Position numbers and translations under genes: made by a program
NCBI GenBank assembly: GCA_964036275.1
Contig: OZ038438.1
Location: 16,909,720 to 16,973,719, forward strand
Reading direction: 5' to 3'
DNA from: Litoditis marina
Lineage: Eukaryota > Nematoda > Chromadorea > Rhabditida > Rhabditidae
Length of the DNA stretch: 64,000 nucleotides
Notes under the pieces: generated by a model
What the model saw: the letters and a program-made list of their open reading frames with translations, nothing else
Told to the model about the DNA's origin: nothing
The model's database searches: none
Shown: positions 12,963 to 25,763 of the stretch, one piece after another
Layout: each line of letters opens with the position of its first letter
Numbering within the stretch: the stretch's first letter is position 1

Positions 12963-15892
12963 ACGGAAAAGGACGATATGCTCTGAGAATTCACTGACTC
13001 GGCCCCCGCCGACTGAGTCGACGTTGAGACGGCAACGACAATGTCGCTGTCGTGACAAACTTTACTAACGAAAATAGCATATGTTTTGAGGAGGCGCAGG
13101 CTGATAAACAACAGTTAAAACTGAGACGGCAATGACATTGTCGCGGCCGTCTCACGTTTTACTCATAGTACACCCTATATGGCGAACCCTATATGGTATC
13201 AATGATTGTCTATTCAAAGAGTTCAAACAAGGGAATAACTTGATGGGACCAACCCATACGAGTAATAGACTATCGGGCGGAGCGGCCACAGGCTCGAAGC
13301 TTTCGTTGAACATCTCCTAGTGCCGTCTTCACGAGCAATACAATAGAATTCTGGATTCCTGTAAAAGATACAAACCTCACTGAACAATTGTTTGGCTCTG
13401 TTGTCAAAAACATCAGGCAAAGCAACATTCGGTGAGTACAATAGTATAGTTTTAGGACAACAGTAATGTGAAAAGTACTCGAACTTGCCTTGTAACTTTG
13501 ACGTCTTCTGTTTCAGTTTTACCGAAAAAAAGTTTTTAATCTCGTTTATTGGTTAACTTAAGAAAATGTGAAGATCAAAAGTTGTGACCAATCAAATATG
13601 TGTGTGTGCACTGTACAGTATATGTGATGTTAAAGCTAGAGCGTGCAGTTTGTAGAAGTGTTCTACTAGTTTTAACTTTCATTTTGCATGTAAGATCGAA
13701 TGTGAGAGGAGCGACCGCATTCCTGATAATGATGTTCATGAATACATTTCAATTTCAGCTTTCAATATTATTCCGTAATGAGCAATAGAGAGTTTGGAAT
13801 GATGAAACGAGACGAGGAGAGAGCACTTGAGAAATAGATGTGGCTGCACGCCACAGTGTGCAGACATGGAAGGAAAAAGATCGCAATAATAGCTGGAATT
13901 GTCAGATACTTCAATTACGGTTATTACAAATGGAGTCATGAGCGAATTATTCAGTAGACTTCATTACAGAATGAGGATTATAGAAAAGTTCGCGAAATAC
14001 CGAGAGGGTGGTTTTCTCAAATTAATCATTCCTATTGTTGGAGGAGCGTCTTTTGTCTGTTTCATAATACATTGAATTGATTCAAAAATATATTCCGCTC
14101 ACAATCATAAATGCAACCTCTGAATATAATGGACACCCAGCGGTCAATATGGGCCAGTGCTGTCTATATTGTATAATCTGGCTATTTCTGCACATAGGAT
14201 GTACCCCACGCGGAAGAGCCCGGTTAAATTAGCCTTAGTTGACAGTGGCCAACCATTGAGCAGGAAACACCACCATTCATCTATTCAGAATACTTTAGGC
14301 ACAGTGGAAAGTTAAAGGACAAACAATACAAACAAATACAACAACTTCCAGGTGAAAATCTGATCAGGTTACTACCGTATCCATTTCAGTTTTGTTACTC
14401 GCTGTAATCACGTTGAAAGATTCGAAGTTACTATCTAATCACTGTGTACATTACTAGAATCAATGGTTCATAAATGGTGCTCATGTAATATATTTACTTC
14501 GTCTCTTCGCAGATCTAGACAGTATGGTACGGTTGTTCAAAAGCATGAATAATGCAGAAAAAGGTTCCCATTACAACTGAGCGTGACGTTTTTCGCGACC
14601 CGAGCTCCTAGTAACGCGATTCTAGTATGGAGAGTACGTCATACAAAGAATAGTTATTGCAAATGCAAGCCTCCGGTCATCATTAGTTGAGTTAGATGTC
14701 GACGACAGTGAATACTTGATTAACCTGGTGTGGCAACAATCTGCTACAACCCTTAAACCCCAGAGAAGTTCTTTTGAACTTCCCGAAACCCCAGAAATTC
14801 AAGTGCTCACAATTTCGCTAGCGAGTAATGTCAAGCATGATCATTGATCACGTTTATCTCACGACGAGAAGCGTGTGAGAAAAGAAAAGTTCACGAGCTG
14901 CTCATGAAACCTGTTCTCAGACCCAATTCCACTGAAAAAGATAGAATGACAGGTGGTGAAAAAACAATATGAATTTATTGTATTTTGCGCTCCTGCAAAA
15001 TCTGCTTTGAATACGAGCTGGTGGGGTAGAGATTAGAGATGGCTTGAGTAGAACAGTGCGGATAAATTTTGATCTACCATTATTTTGAGATTCGAAATGT
15101 TCTACTCCTTGTACTATTGGGTTTTCTTGAAACGCGCTTCTGTTATGTTTTACTAACATTTAGAACGTCGAACAACTCGTAGTGAAGTGTGACACTTTTC
15201 ACACAATAAATACTACTACGATTTCTGAGAAACAAAAGAAGGATTAACATTTTGAACGGGCATTAATCTTCTTTAGCAAGAAATTATTGCAAAAAAATAC
15301 ACAGAATTCCTCACATTAATCTTTTTGAGACGTAAGAGTTCGAAGAAGGCTCATCTATTTTGGGTTTATTGGTATCGTTAATGGGCCAGAGGACAAAAAG
15401 TTCGTCTTTCACAGGGTAATTGACTCGTTCAGAAAATCTAAGAGTGAGAGTCGTGGAAAATGAAAAACTAATGATTACTAGAGGTTCCCATGAGCGTGAT
15501 TGTAAAAGTGTTATAGGTAGTTAGTGTTCTGCCTCTTATACCTGAGAAAATACTAAAAAATGTAGCAGAAATTGTGATTTGTTCTTACATCGTTTAGATT
15601 GAGTGCATGTCAACATTCAAATACATTATAAAAAGTAGCACTAAGCAGACAGAAAACAAAGGGACAATACAATCGGGACAGGGGAAATCGCATTCTCCTT
15701 TTTCATCGGGTTAAGCAGTACAATTCTGTAACAAGTCCACTTGAATACAGAGTGAAAGGTTCCAATGAAATGTAATAGGGTTGGAATTTGACTTGGAAGG
15801 AAACATCAGTGTCTACCTTATTAGGAGGCCGGGTGGTCAGAAGAAGTTGTCAAGAAGTGCAATATATTTCAGTCAGCTCAAATGAAGTCTAT

Positions 15893-16031
15893 CTATCTAT
15901 CTCTCTCTTTCTCACTCCCTCTCTCTCTCTCTCTCTTTTTATCTATCTCTCTCTCTCTCTCTGTCTCTTCTCTGTCTCTGTCTCTGTCTCTCTCTGTCTC
16001 TCTTTGTCTCTCTCTCTCTCTTCTTGCGTTT
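15893..16031. repeat. CT microsatellite
   Basis: Dinucleotide CT tract with CTGT and CTAT interruptions. The open frame across it is an artefact of the repeat. Confidence 0.9.
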
Positions 16032-16262
16032 CTCTCACACCTCTCTCATGTGTGTTAGTTTCACAATTGAAGAAGACTTCGGTAATATAATAGAATACTA
16101 TTTACTCTTGGAAGCGAACATTCTTATCAACATTTTCAAAGAATGGTTGTGTTTGAGGAACCGTAAATATATCGTGACATAAAATTATCGGGAACATGAT
16201 TGTTACTGGATTACAATTTTCAAGAGAATTCGTCAACTGGAAACCTACGAGCTGCACCTATA

Positions 16263-16395
16263 CTAGAAGTCAACTGAATAGTCACGTGAAGTCAGCAATC
16301 TGATGAGACATCGTGCACTTTGTCATTGCACGTTTCTGAGTTCTGCTGTGTTTAACATATTTCACGTGATTCTGCATTTGACTAACAGTATATAC
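16263..16395. repeat. Dispersed repeat, family C
   Basis: It shares ACTAGAAGT...GAATAGTCACGT, CATTGCACGT(T/C)TCTGAGTT, TGCTGTGTTTAACAT and TTTCACGTG blocks with 28359-28482. The same blocks are found in reverse complement at 46645-46765. TCACGTGA-like motifs near each end make it weakly palindromic. Confidence 0.7.
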
Positions 16396-17634
16396 ATTGC
16401 TGCAACAACAGTTTTAACAAAAGTGATGATATGGTGTAATATCTATCAAGTTTCCGATTTTCCCGATACTTTTGGAAAAAGCCAAACGAGATTTACGATC
16501 GAACAATGAACATCAAAATGAAGCCTCACTTACGCGCCGCGCCGCGCGCGAGTACACCGTGCGCAAAGTAGTAGACTCTGACGAATACGTAGATCCACAC
16601 TTGTTTATGATGGTCGGGTAGCTTGATTGAAGGTTATCGAAGGTGTTATTGAGGGAATGAGAAGAATGGAACTCGATTAACGCGCAATAGTAATTGCTGT
16701 TGTCAGGGCATAAATTAAGGCAATAGTCATCCTTCTCTCCAATGATATGAGCGGCCTCCTGGATTTGGGTATAAAAGACAGGTCTACTTCAACCGTCGAC
16801 GGAGCCACACTTAGCAAATACACGTCCTTTTCAGCGGATACTTTTAATCAAAGTTATGGGAACCTCTTTTTGAGTACGTGGAACGGAAACAGCAGACTTC
16901 AACTGGAATGGGATACAACGCAATGAGATCAGAAATCACTGACTCCCCATTTTATGCTGGCTACCTACATACCTTTGTGGCTGTTTCTACTTACCCACCC
17001 CCCCCCCTCTCTCTCTCTCTGCCTCCTCCTCTTTGCCTCTTTTTTTTCTTCTCCCTTTTGTTCTGACTCTACATTTCTTTCTCTCACCCAGTTCCTCGTC
17101 TTTTTCTCTCTCTCACTCCTCAACTTCTTCCTCTAATCTTGCTTCTAATCTGCTTCTCTCTCTGGCTTCTGTTCTATTCCGCAGGCGTCCAGCTTTTCAT
17201 AGTTTTTTCATCATCTACCCCCCCCCCCATTTTTACTCCTTCCCGTTCCTTCCATTTCCATGTTCGAAATAGGGCCCTCTATCTATCGAATTGTGAGTTA
17301 GAGATGATGGTGTCGCGCAGCCGGCAATTCGATTCTGTGTTGGGATTTGGCTGGGATCGATAGACGCGAGCCTTTACTCTCCAAGAAACCACACAGAAGG
17401 TACCTCTCTGCTCCTCACACTCCATTTCACTTTATAACAATCGTTAGCAACATAAAACATGTATGAATAATAATATTTATTAACGATATGATTTAAACAA
17501 GTATTTCCATACCATAGGAACTTAGGAACCCAATGAAGACCAAACAGCTTTATGTACTTTCTTTTTTATTTTGTTCTTTGTTTGTTATAACCACCGTCAT
17601 TCATTCATCTTTCATTTATTGTGATGTCCTACAG

Positions 17635-19845
17635 ATGGATAACATTCGTGCATATGGCGCCGGGTTGGCTGGAGGCAAATTCGATGCCAATATTTTTTTT
17701 CGGAAACCTACCGTAATTTTCAAATCAGCTGCGTGTGTGAGTTGGTTTCTTAATTTGTGAACGAGTCTAGCATTGTTCATAGGCGAAGGATCAACTCTGA
17801 TGTATTGTGTGAGGTAGTGTGCAAAGAAGAGTATAGATCAACAGGCCGCTCGTGATAATGTTTGCTGTGAAAATGTCTTGATGTTACTTTTCCAAGGTAC
17901 TGGGAGCTCTTCTCTGGTACAGTGTTTCGAAAGGAGGCTGGCACCGACCGGGCGGAAGTTTACATCATCAGGTCATTGACAGTTTCAACCCATTGTTTTC
18001 TAGTTCCTAATTTCATATGGAATCCATAACACTATATTTATAATTGAACTAGACTATTTTCATTTGTTCAGAGCCAATTAGTTAACCAACGATTACACGA
18101 ATAGCGGTAGCCGGCAAATGTTTTCGAATTAGAGTGTAGTTTGATCTAAGTTTCACAGCTGAGACTACTAATACTTATTTCTAAATGCTGTGTGATTGAA
18201 AGGTGTAGTATTTGTCAAAAATGGAACAAAACTATATGAATGTCAAGAATGTTGGTAATTAGTAAGGAAATTAACTAAATAAAAAAAGACTCTCAGTGAC
18301 GTTTGGGGTGCATCCCCGAATGGCATTGGACATGCGGTAATTGTGAACGGGGGGATAATTCGATGCATCTGTTTACAGATCTGCCTATATGGGAACAGTG
18401 CGTCGACGTGTTCGTTCGCTTCGGCCCTGGGCTTCTTTGCTTTCGCGGGGGCGGGGGCCCTGCTGTTCAGCGACGCCCGCTTCGACACCATCAGCTCCAT
18501 CCCGACCAGGAAACGGGTCGTCTTGGCTGACCTAGTGGCCTGCGGTGAGTACGGAACGGGACCGAGAGCCTCTTCTACGTTTCATTCATAGACCAGAATA
18601 ACAAAGTATGTTGTAAAGAGTGGATATATAGTGTTTCGCCCTTGTTTCCAGTGCATACTCACTATTTTCTACATTACCCCACAGATTTTTTGGACAGGGC
18701 AATTTGAAAGAAATGTTCTAGCGCTCACAACTATTGATATTCGATGAGTCTATTCCATGTCTTACTTTTCATGTTGTGATGACAACCCATCTTTCAGTTG
18801 GCTTTTTCGGGATCAATGTAATTGCGTTCTTCACATTTTGGAGCAAGTTGTCGTCCTTGGAGATCGATGAACCTCTTGCAACCGGATACGCGAAGTTCGG
18901 CATTCTCCTCACATTATTCTCGAGTATCGCCTGGGTGAGTTGTCATCAAGTTATGATGAAATATCATGCGGTGTAATGTGACATTACTACATAGTATATT
19001 TTAAGCTGCGTTTATTTAACAATTCATGTTATAAGTTTAATTTAGTTAAAGCAGGACGATTATGTGAACCGATCTCGGCGCATAGGTCCTCTAAACTGCA
19101 ATTGAAAAGTGTATTGCAATTTAAAGGACTGAAGCATCGGGATTGGACCACATAATCGTCCTTCTTCAACCTCTTTATGTTTATTCGATTGAATGTTCAG
19201 GGAGGAGCAAGCTTCTTTGCATGGCGAAGACATGAAGAGGGGGCTGCCGATGCATTCTCGAACAACTTCGATGACCAGTTTGGGGGGGTTGCCAGTGAAG
19301 TACACGACGGATACGGATACGGGGGCAACTCGGACGGTGAGCACACTTCTCTCTTCTCCTCAACTAGATATAACATCCACGCAGCAAACGATACCCAACG
19401 TAGCAAGCTGAAACAGATAATTCATTTCAAAATCAAACCACTTTTGGAGTCAGCACTTTCTTTTCAGCTCGGAAAGAAAATTTTGAATGACATTTTGGAA
19501 ACCTCGAGTCTGAATGAAGTTTGCTCGACTTTTCATCGAAAAGCTTTTGATACTTTCGCAGAATTTTCCCCAAACTTGCAGCAAAACTCTCGTTTGTTTT
19601 TCAAAAAACACATTCCCGAAAGATTTAGGGAGGCGAATGAAAATACAACTAACATCTATTTCGTGTTTCTTATTTCGCTCTTGTGTTCAGGAATCGGTTC
19701 AGTGGGAGCTGTGAGTGCAGCCAACTCGTCGTATCAGGGGGGAGCTGTACCACCTACTGCCTCCTACCAGTCGGGAGCCCCACCGAGCGTAGCCCAGCCA
19801 CCACCAGCTAACTCTTTCGTTGGAACAGACGGCTATGGGTACTGA
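17635..19845 (+). CDS. sng-1: Synaptogyrin (MARVEL-domain synaptic vesicle protein)
   Basis: Six exons join in phase: 17635-17736, 17897-17971, 18379-18544, 18798-18934, 19201-19336 and 19691-19845 (TGA), giving 256 residues. The N-terminus carries the family signature RAYGAGLAGG followed by FFRKP. Four hydrophobic segments follow, with the conserved WYSVSKGGW and ISSIPTRKRVVLADL loops, and a cytosolic tail rich in Gly, Pro, Gln and Tyr that ends in DGYGY. Synaptogyrins are four-pass proteins of synaptic vesicles that act in vesicle biogenesis and release. Length and order match nematode SNG-1. The ATG sits directly after a TCCTACAG acceptor, which could be a spliced-leader or a 5' UTR intron site. 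Intron 4 contains a family B repeat. An in-frame ATG upstream at 17533 is less likely because the con­served start is at 17635. Confidence 0.95.
19053..19162. repeat. MITE-like element, family B copy 1 (in synaptogyrin intron 4)
   Basis: The ends AGGACGATTATGTG and CACATAATCGTCCT are complementary. The centre holds paired AACTGCAATTGAAAA and TATTGCAATTT blocks. Copies lie at 21381-21498 and 56670-56772. Confidence 0.8.
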
Positions 19846-20740
19846 TCAGATCAAAGGCCCAGTTAGGTCTAGCTGTTCACTATTTATTACTCATCTAGAG
19901 ATCAAGGCAATATTGTTCAAATGCTCATTCCCGGGATTGAGAGAGTCTCCTACATTTTGTGATTGTGATGAAATTCCATAGCTAGTTATTGATTCACTTA
20001 GTTAACGTAGATAAAAATGTATATAGGGTACGAATTATAAAGCTTCTGTGTGCTTCGATTGAAAAGCACTCGTAGAAAGGAGGTGAACTCCAATAACTTA
20101 CTTTGTAGTTGGGTAGGCCTGTGTTCAAATGAATGCTAGTCTTAGTGAGTAGTTGAACGTAGTGGTTATATATTTATCAAGTCATGTTGGCAACTCATGT
20201 TATCATAAAGGATCTTCCATTTTTCTCTTGTTTGAGTCAACATACGGTTATACGAGAAATACAAAGAGGTTTTCCAACTTCTTTGTCTCAATGTCTGAGT
20301 CTCGCGTCCATGAAACTTTATCAAGACTCATAATAACGCGCACACCTATCCTGTTTGCAGTGAATCTATGTTTTCAACGGGGAACAGCTTCATTGCGTAC
20401 TGGTAATGTTCGCGGATGAGTGAAAACGTGGAATCAAGAGGAAGAATTTCGAGTCAAAATTGGTTTTGCAGAGGTGAATTACATTAAACGTCAAAATAAT
20501 GAGGATTAACGAAAAGACATCGATAGCCAACAACATCCATGCAGCAGAACGAACCTAATAGTTTTTTTTTCCATATTTTTCTTTTCCTCTACTTCACAAT
20601 CTCAAACGCGTATGTGTATCTGTGTAGAAAAAAGTAGTTCCATATACATTATGTGTGGTTATGCATTATGTTAAAGAACAGACTTCAAGTAACATTTATT
20701 GTGGTCTCGATGAAAATGTTGTTTGAATGAACATCTGGCA
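19846..20740. other. Intergenic between convergent genes
   Basis: Contains the 3' UTRs of synaptogyrin and, on the minus strand, of the TSP1 protein; a minus-strand AATAAA is at 20695-20700. No gene seen. Confidence 0.6.
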
Positions 20741-22177
20741 CTAGAGGCACTTGACTGTCATCTCAGCTCTCACCATGGTCTGAAAAAAATCACTGTTAAT
20801 GTTAAAGGAGACCGAAGAGCAACATGGTTTCTCGTAAAGCTGCTGTATCCTACTTTTGATCGGACGCGTTGCGTTTCGCGCGACATTGTCATGTGAATGT
20901 CACGTGGACTGATCAAACTAATATACGAGTTATTTGTGCTCTCTGATCTCAATACAGTTAAAAGCAGCCCGAAACGAAATCTCTGCTCAAGTTGTGTTCC
21001 TGTCTCCTTTATTTGCATTTCAAGGGCTCCAAGAGGCAATGAAAAATTAGGACTTTTCTGTCGGACTCGGAGAGTTTCCATTAATAATGTCACGTCAGTT
21101 GCAACTTGACTACTGGTAATTAAGTAATAACCCAAATGATTTTTCATGAACCATAAACTATTAGAAACAAATTGTTATTATGATTAAACCCTCTGAAAGT
21201 AAAAAAAAATGCTACCTTGGTTCCGGAACAACAGTTTGCCATTGGGAACTTGCAGATGACTCCGCTGTCACAAGGTGTGGGGTCAGTTTCCACTTCATCT
21301 CCACTGAAATCAAAGAAAAATCGTCTACATTCGAAGGGGAATTTGATAATTCCACCGTTTTCGGTATGAAGCAGTTTTAAAGAAGGATGATTTTGTTGTC
21401 CAATCCCAACGCTTCAGTCCTTTGAACTGCAATACATTTTTCAATTGCAGTTTAAAGGACCGTTGACACCGGATTGGTCCACATAAACGTCCTTCTTGAA
21501 AGAGAGAAAAACGTACACGCATACTGTAGGTGTGCATCCGGCGGGGGTCTCGCAAGTGCGGTTTCTCTCGATCACTCCGCAGTTTCCGCAGTCGGCGGTG
21601 CAGTCCCCGTAGGCGCCCCAGTCAGACCAGACGCTCTCTCCACAGCACGATTCCACCTCCACGCGAGCCCCGCTGAAAGTCATTTGGAGTCTACACTGCT
21701 AGTCAAATCCATAAATGTAAAACGGTAAACAGCTTGGAATCGGAAAACCGCAATAAGGAAGTGCCCCATTCCTGATGTTTCTTCGTGACTAGTCCTACCA
21801 CTAGGTAATCACAGATAATCACATCACATCGCTACAAATCGACAACAGAAAAGTTTTCTTCAACGATATAGAATTTTTTTCTGTTTAGAACAGCTGATAC
21901 TCAAAACGTAATAGGAGTCTCAGTTCCTAAGTAACTTCTACGTACCTGCAGGCGGAGCTGTCCGTGCCGGGTACGCAGACTCGGGTACGACCGCGACTTC
22001 CAGCGTCGACTGGGCAGTCCTGGAATGAGCGTTATTGAACATATTTCTACAGATTGTCACTCGGAATGTGGAATGAGAACCAACCGTGCACACTTTGGAC
22101 CATGCTCCCCACGGTCCCCATTCTCCCACAGAGAGGGCAGAGGAAGCGAAAAGTAGTACCAATCCGACTGAAAGCAT
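20741..22177 (-). CDS. Small secreted thrombospondin type-1 repeat protein
   Basis: Five exons join in phase: 22177-22094, 22019-21946, 21690-21517, 21303-21216 and 20779-20741 (TAG), giving 152 residues. The first about 17 residues form a signal peptide (MLSVGLVLLFASSALS). Two TSP1-type starts are visible: WGPWGAWSK right after the signal peptide, and WSDWGAYGDCTADCG in exon 3, each followed by basic and Cys-containing strands (RGRTRVC; ERNRTC). The C-terminal part is cysteine-rich (CKFPMANCC). No membrane anchor is seen. TSP1 repeats generally bind glycans or matrix proteins outside the cell; the partner here is unknown. Intron 3 holds a family B repeat. A minus-strand AATAAA lies about 40 nt past the stop. 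Confidence 0.85.
21381..21498. repeat. MITE-like element, family B copy 2 (in TSP1 gene intron 3)
   Basis: Ends AGAAGGATGATTTTG and AAACGTCCTTCTT are nearly complementary. The centre is CTTCAGTCCTTTGAACTGCA against TGCAGTTTAAAGGACC. Confidence 0.8.
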
Positions 22178-25100
22178 CTCTGAAAAATAGCTTATTCATT
22201 ACTGTACTTTTGTGTAGAGTTTTAATTTCAAAAAAAAAAACACCGTAACAAATTAAGCCAAGGCTAGATTGTGTAAGTTACATTCCGAGAGGCACCTAAC
22301 CCTACCTCGGGACTTGTTCGAGATCTAGATATAGCACTCACTTCTGCGGCCTAGTTGCGTTCAGCGGATGAGAAATGTAGCGACTTGTGCCGGTTTAGTG
22401 GAATTTATAGGCTGTTCATTGCTCTAGCATGCTCGGGGTCGCAGCTATCAAAACACAGTTGCACACGATTGTTTGTAAAACAAATAGCAAAAAGGCGGAA
22501 CAACCATAACGAGCAGATAGCTCGCATTCACTCAAATCATCGTTTGCAGATAAATACAGCGCTCGAAAAATGCATCCCAGGAAATAAAAGTTCTTCTTCG
22601 TGTGATATTTATTCATTTTCAACTAGGGCACACGCGTGCTTTCTAATACAAGACCTATCTGTCAATGTAACTGTGAGATGAATAGCAGGATCTGTCTTCA
22701 CTCAAAGTAAAGATCGATGTAAAAGTTGAACACGCGTATTTTTCATACCCGGCCACTATTGCAGAATTCGTAGGCCGAAACTAGCGGCAAGTTCCAGTAG
22801 CTAGTTCTTTTCGACTTTCCCTTCTCGTCCCAACACAGTGAACGGTTAGACTATCAACGATGAGGTACCGTGCCCAACTAGAGACAAAGTTGAATGCACG
22901 AAAGGACCGATTCACAAGCGTCGCTTCGAGCGATCCCTAATATTGAAATTATTTTCATTTATTTTCATCCTCAAAATAAAGAAAGGTAGTGTAAGAAAAT
23001 GAAACAGGTTCTGATTACTGTTTTATACTGCTATTTTATTTAGAAAGAGAACAAACACATTCAGTTAAAAGCAACAGCACTTCAACTTCAGCTTCAACTT
23101 CAACACTACACTCATGCAGTAGGTAACATAGTATTTTCTGTGCACGAAATTATTTCTTTGTGAGTTGAGTCTCAACTCTGCCACCATAAAATTGACACTA
23201 TCGGGTGAGATGTGAAGAAACTGTACAGCTACAAGATAGGCTTACGATTTTTCTAGAGAAAATGAAGACTAGGTTTCATTTGAACTTTGATTGAGACGCA
23301 TACACTTTGAAAGGTAGTAAAAACAGCTAGATGCGACTAAACCAAAAATCTGGATCCGGTCTACTTTCCGGGGCTTCTTCGTGCACTGATGGAACGATTA
23401 CAATAATCTGTTTCTTTCGTGTGTCTGTGATAATGTGTGTGGGAGGAGAGTAGAAGATAGGTAACCAAACCGAAACCAGTCAACTGTAACGGTTGAGATA
23501 TGGTTGGGTGGTGAAAAGGGCAATACTTCGCTATATCATTTTATGTATCATCTTGTACTCACACTGGTCGACCACCAAACCAAAGTTGTGTTACATGGAA
23601 ACTGTTGGGTAGATGTTGTTTATGAACGGTCAAGAAGCCAAGTTACGAGAGATGTTTGGACCGCTCACGGTTTGCATCATCATTACTAGCCGGGATGTTC
23701 GAGAGACAGAACCTCGCCAGCAGCCCTGCATCTAACTGCCAACTACCTAGTCCTTCCGATGTCAATGTATTCGAGAGAATCTAGCTACATAATTTACAAC
23801 TATTTGTGGTTCATTGTCAAATTCCATAATCGTATGAATCTCGTAATGTGCGCGCTTTGTCGTTCGCTGTATTTATTCAGTTTGAATGTAATGTGTGTAT
23901 TTGCAACTTTTTTTAATTGCTCCACATTGCTTGCCCCGTGGTTATAACAGGAGTGCAAACATTGGTTCTCGTGATTTTTATCTATAAACCAGCAAGCTTT
24001 TGAAGCTGCTGCAAAGTTCATACAACAAACAGTATGCAGTATACTCAATACGGAAGTAACCCTCATCTTAATAAAAGACTTTCTAGCAACAGAGCTCTCG
24101 TGAGTGGGGAAAGGCAGGCTCGACGGTCTAATCTGATTGAACGTAAGCAGGTCACCATTACATGAAAAGATTGAAAACAGTAAAGCGGTGTATTCCTAGA
24201 TGTCACAATATGGAAAGGTAGTATATAACCTATCGAAGAAATGCTCTTAATGTACCATTATTTTTGATACACAGAAAACTACTTGAACATGGTGCTGTCA
24301 CATTTCTCCAGAAAAATGTCACAGTTGCTTTCATTGAGTCATATTATATCTGGAGAAGTCACTCCTTGTAAAATTAAAAAACACATCAATACAGTTGGAC
24401 ATTTCAGACCTTCGAGTTATCAGTACTATATCTCAACTAGCACTTCCACTGAATTGCTGTTTTAAATCTCAAAAAAGAATATCTTCTCCATTTGTATTTT
24501 TAAATATTTGCTAATCATTCTTGAGAAAAGAATAGTCTTTGTACGATCGGATAACTTTCAGGCGTCGGAAAACAATAATTGTTGTTAAGATTCAAGGTTA
24601 GTCTCTGGGACAGGGGAGTCAGTAGATTTGCACGGTTTGTGAGAAACTCGTTATTGACTGTAGAATCTTAGCTTAATACACCGCAAAATTAAACATGTTG
24701 CAAGTACACGTATGACTCTGTGCCAGAGCTCGAGCAGTTCTTGCTAAAGCTGTTTTTTTCGCATTACATCGACAATATCATTGCTGAATTGCGTTGTTAC
24801 ATGGATTGTTTGAGATATAATGTAGCTGGACAGGTGGGACAATATTCTGCTCGAAATTCTCATCAACACAGCACAAGGAACTACCACCGATCGGACCATT
24901 TAGAGCACAACGTGGACTGTTGTCGCAGCGAATAATCCACTAGACGGCAGAAAAAATAATGGGGAGAATGCAAATTGCGATCTCACTTTCAGTACAGTAA
25001 CCAATCGATGGAGTCTGTATGGTTTAGTGGGAGTAGATTACTAGAGAGAGAAATATTAGGTAGATTCGAAAGATTAGTTGAGAACAAAGTTGGTTGGGGA

Positions 25101-25763
25101 AGAGTTGCGAACAGATTACCTCCAATCCCACTGTACGCATGGCTTTATTTGAATCAGCCAATCAATAGAACACAAGAAAACTACTGGAATCGAAGATTTT
25201 GGAACTGCTTACAACTCTTCTCATCAGTTTCTGATCGATTTGATGTCCTAAATTGCCGGGAACCGATGCAAAAGTTCTACGAAAAGTCTTGTTGGAGCTG
25301 AATGCTCTAGTGAAACATGTTTGCGATGAACTTGACGAACTCATCCTGTACGTGAGGTCAGTACACCTTCTGACATTTCACTAGAGCAATGTTGTATGAT
25401 TAGATATTGTATAGTAAACTGTTAGGAAACATCATATACACATACAGTAACGAGGAGTGTTGTGTATACTGAAGATCTCATAATATGGCGAGTGACTACT
25501 GCTTTCAACAAGGAGAGAGATGTTCATTTAAACCGCTTTGTCGGAAGTACATATTACCCACTACGTGTTCCTGGTAATAATCCAATTTGATCACATTTTA
25601 ATGAGAGCTCAGGCCGCTTCTGACAGGATGAGCCGTTGTTAGTTTTTTTTTCTCCCGCTAGTTTGCAAAGGGTTGATGAACAGGTGCACAATTAAGAGTA
25701 CGAGCACACTGTTTATCTAACCAGCCTACAAATTGGGAATTCTGCCACAGCAAATCATTCGAA
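22178..25763. other. Intergenic, possible coding remnants near 24720-25335
   Basis: Most of this 3.6 kb shows nothing. 24729-24829 is an open block of about 34 codons with an acceptor-like CCAG and a donor GTGGGA. 25158-25330 looks coding in the plus direction but changes frame once near 25245. Neither can be tied to a known family or to each other. Confidence 0.4.
25158..25335 (+). pseudogene. Possible frameshifted coding fragment
   Basis: One frame reads well to about 25243 (ending FLIDLMS), and the next frame reads well from there (KLPGTDAKVLRKVLLELNAL, then HVCDELDELI) to a donor-like GTACGT. One extra base at the TCCTAAA run would explain the break. It could be a pseudogene, an assembly error, or chance; a 60-codon antisense frame covers the same bases. 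Confidence 0.25.

Larger units (their letters stand above)
12677..17634. other. Intergenic region upstream of two divergent genes
   Basis: No gene was supported in this 5-kb gap between the GPCR (minus) and synaptogyrin (plus). It holds a family F repeat (12865-12962), a GC-rich inverted motif (13015-13155, GAGACGGCAA...GACATTGTCG), a CT microsatellite (15893-16031), a family C repeat (16263-16395), a CG-rich patch (16530-16560) and a pyrimidine tract (17000-17140). It presumably includes the promoters of both genes and perhaps the GPCR first exon. Confidence 0.5.

Noticed and set aside
13223..13441. N-terminal exon of the GPCR beginning with Met
   Set aside because: The apparent first codon is TTG, not ATG. 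The block could still be coding, but the start is unproven.
15788..17363. Several plus-strand frames rich in Ser, Leu and Pro
   Set aside because: They translate CT-rich tracts and have no starts or splice borders.
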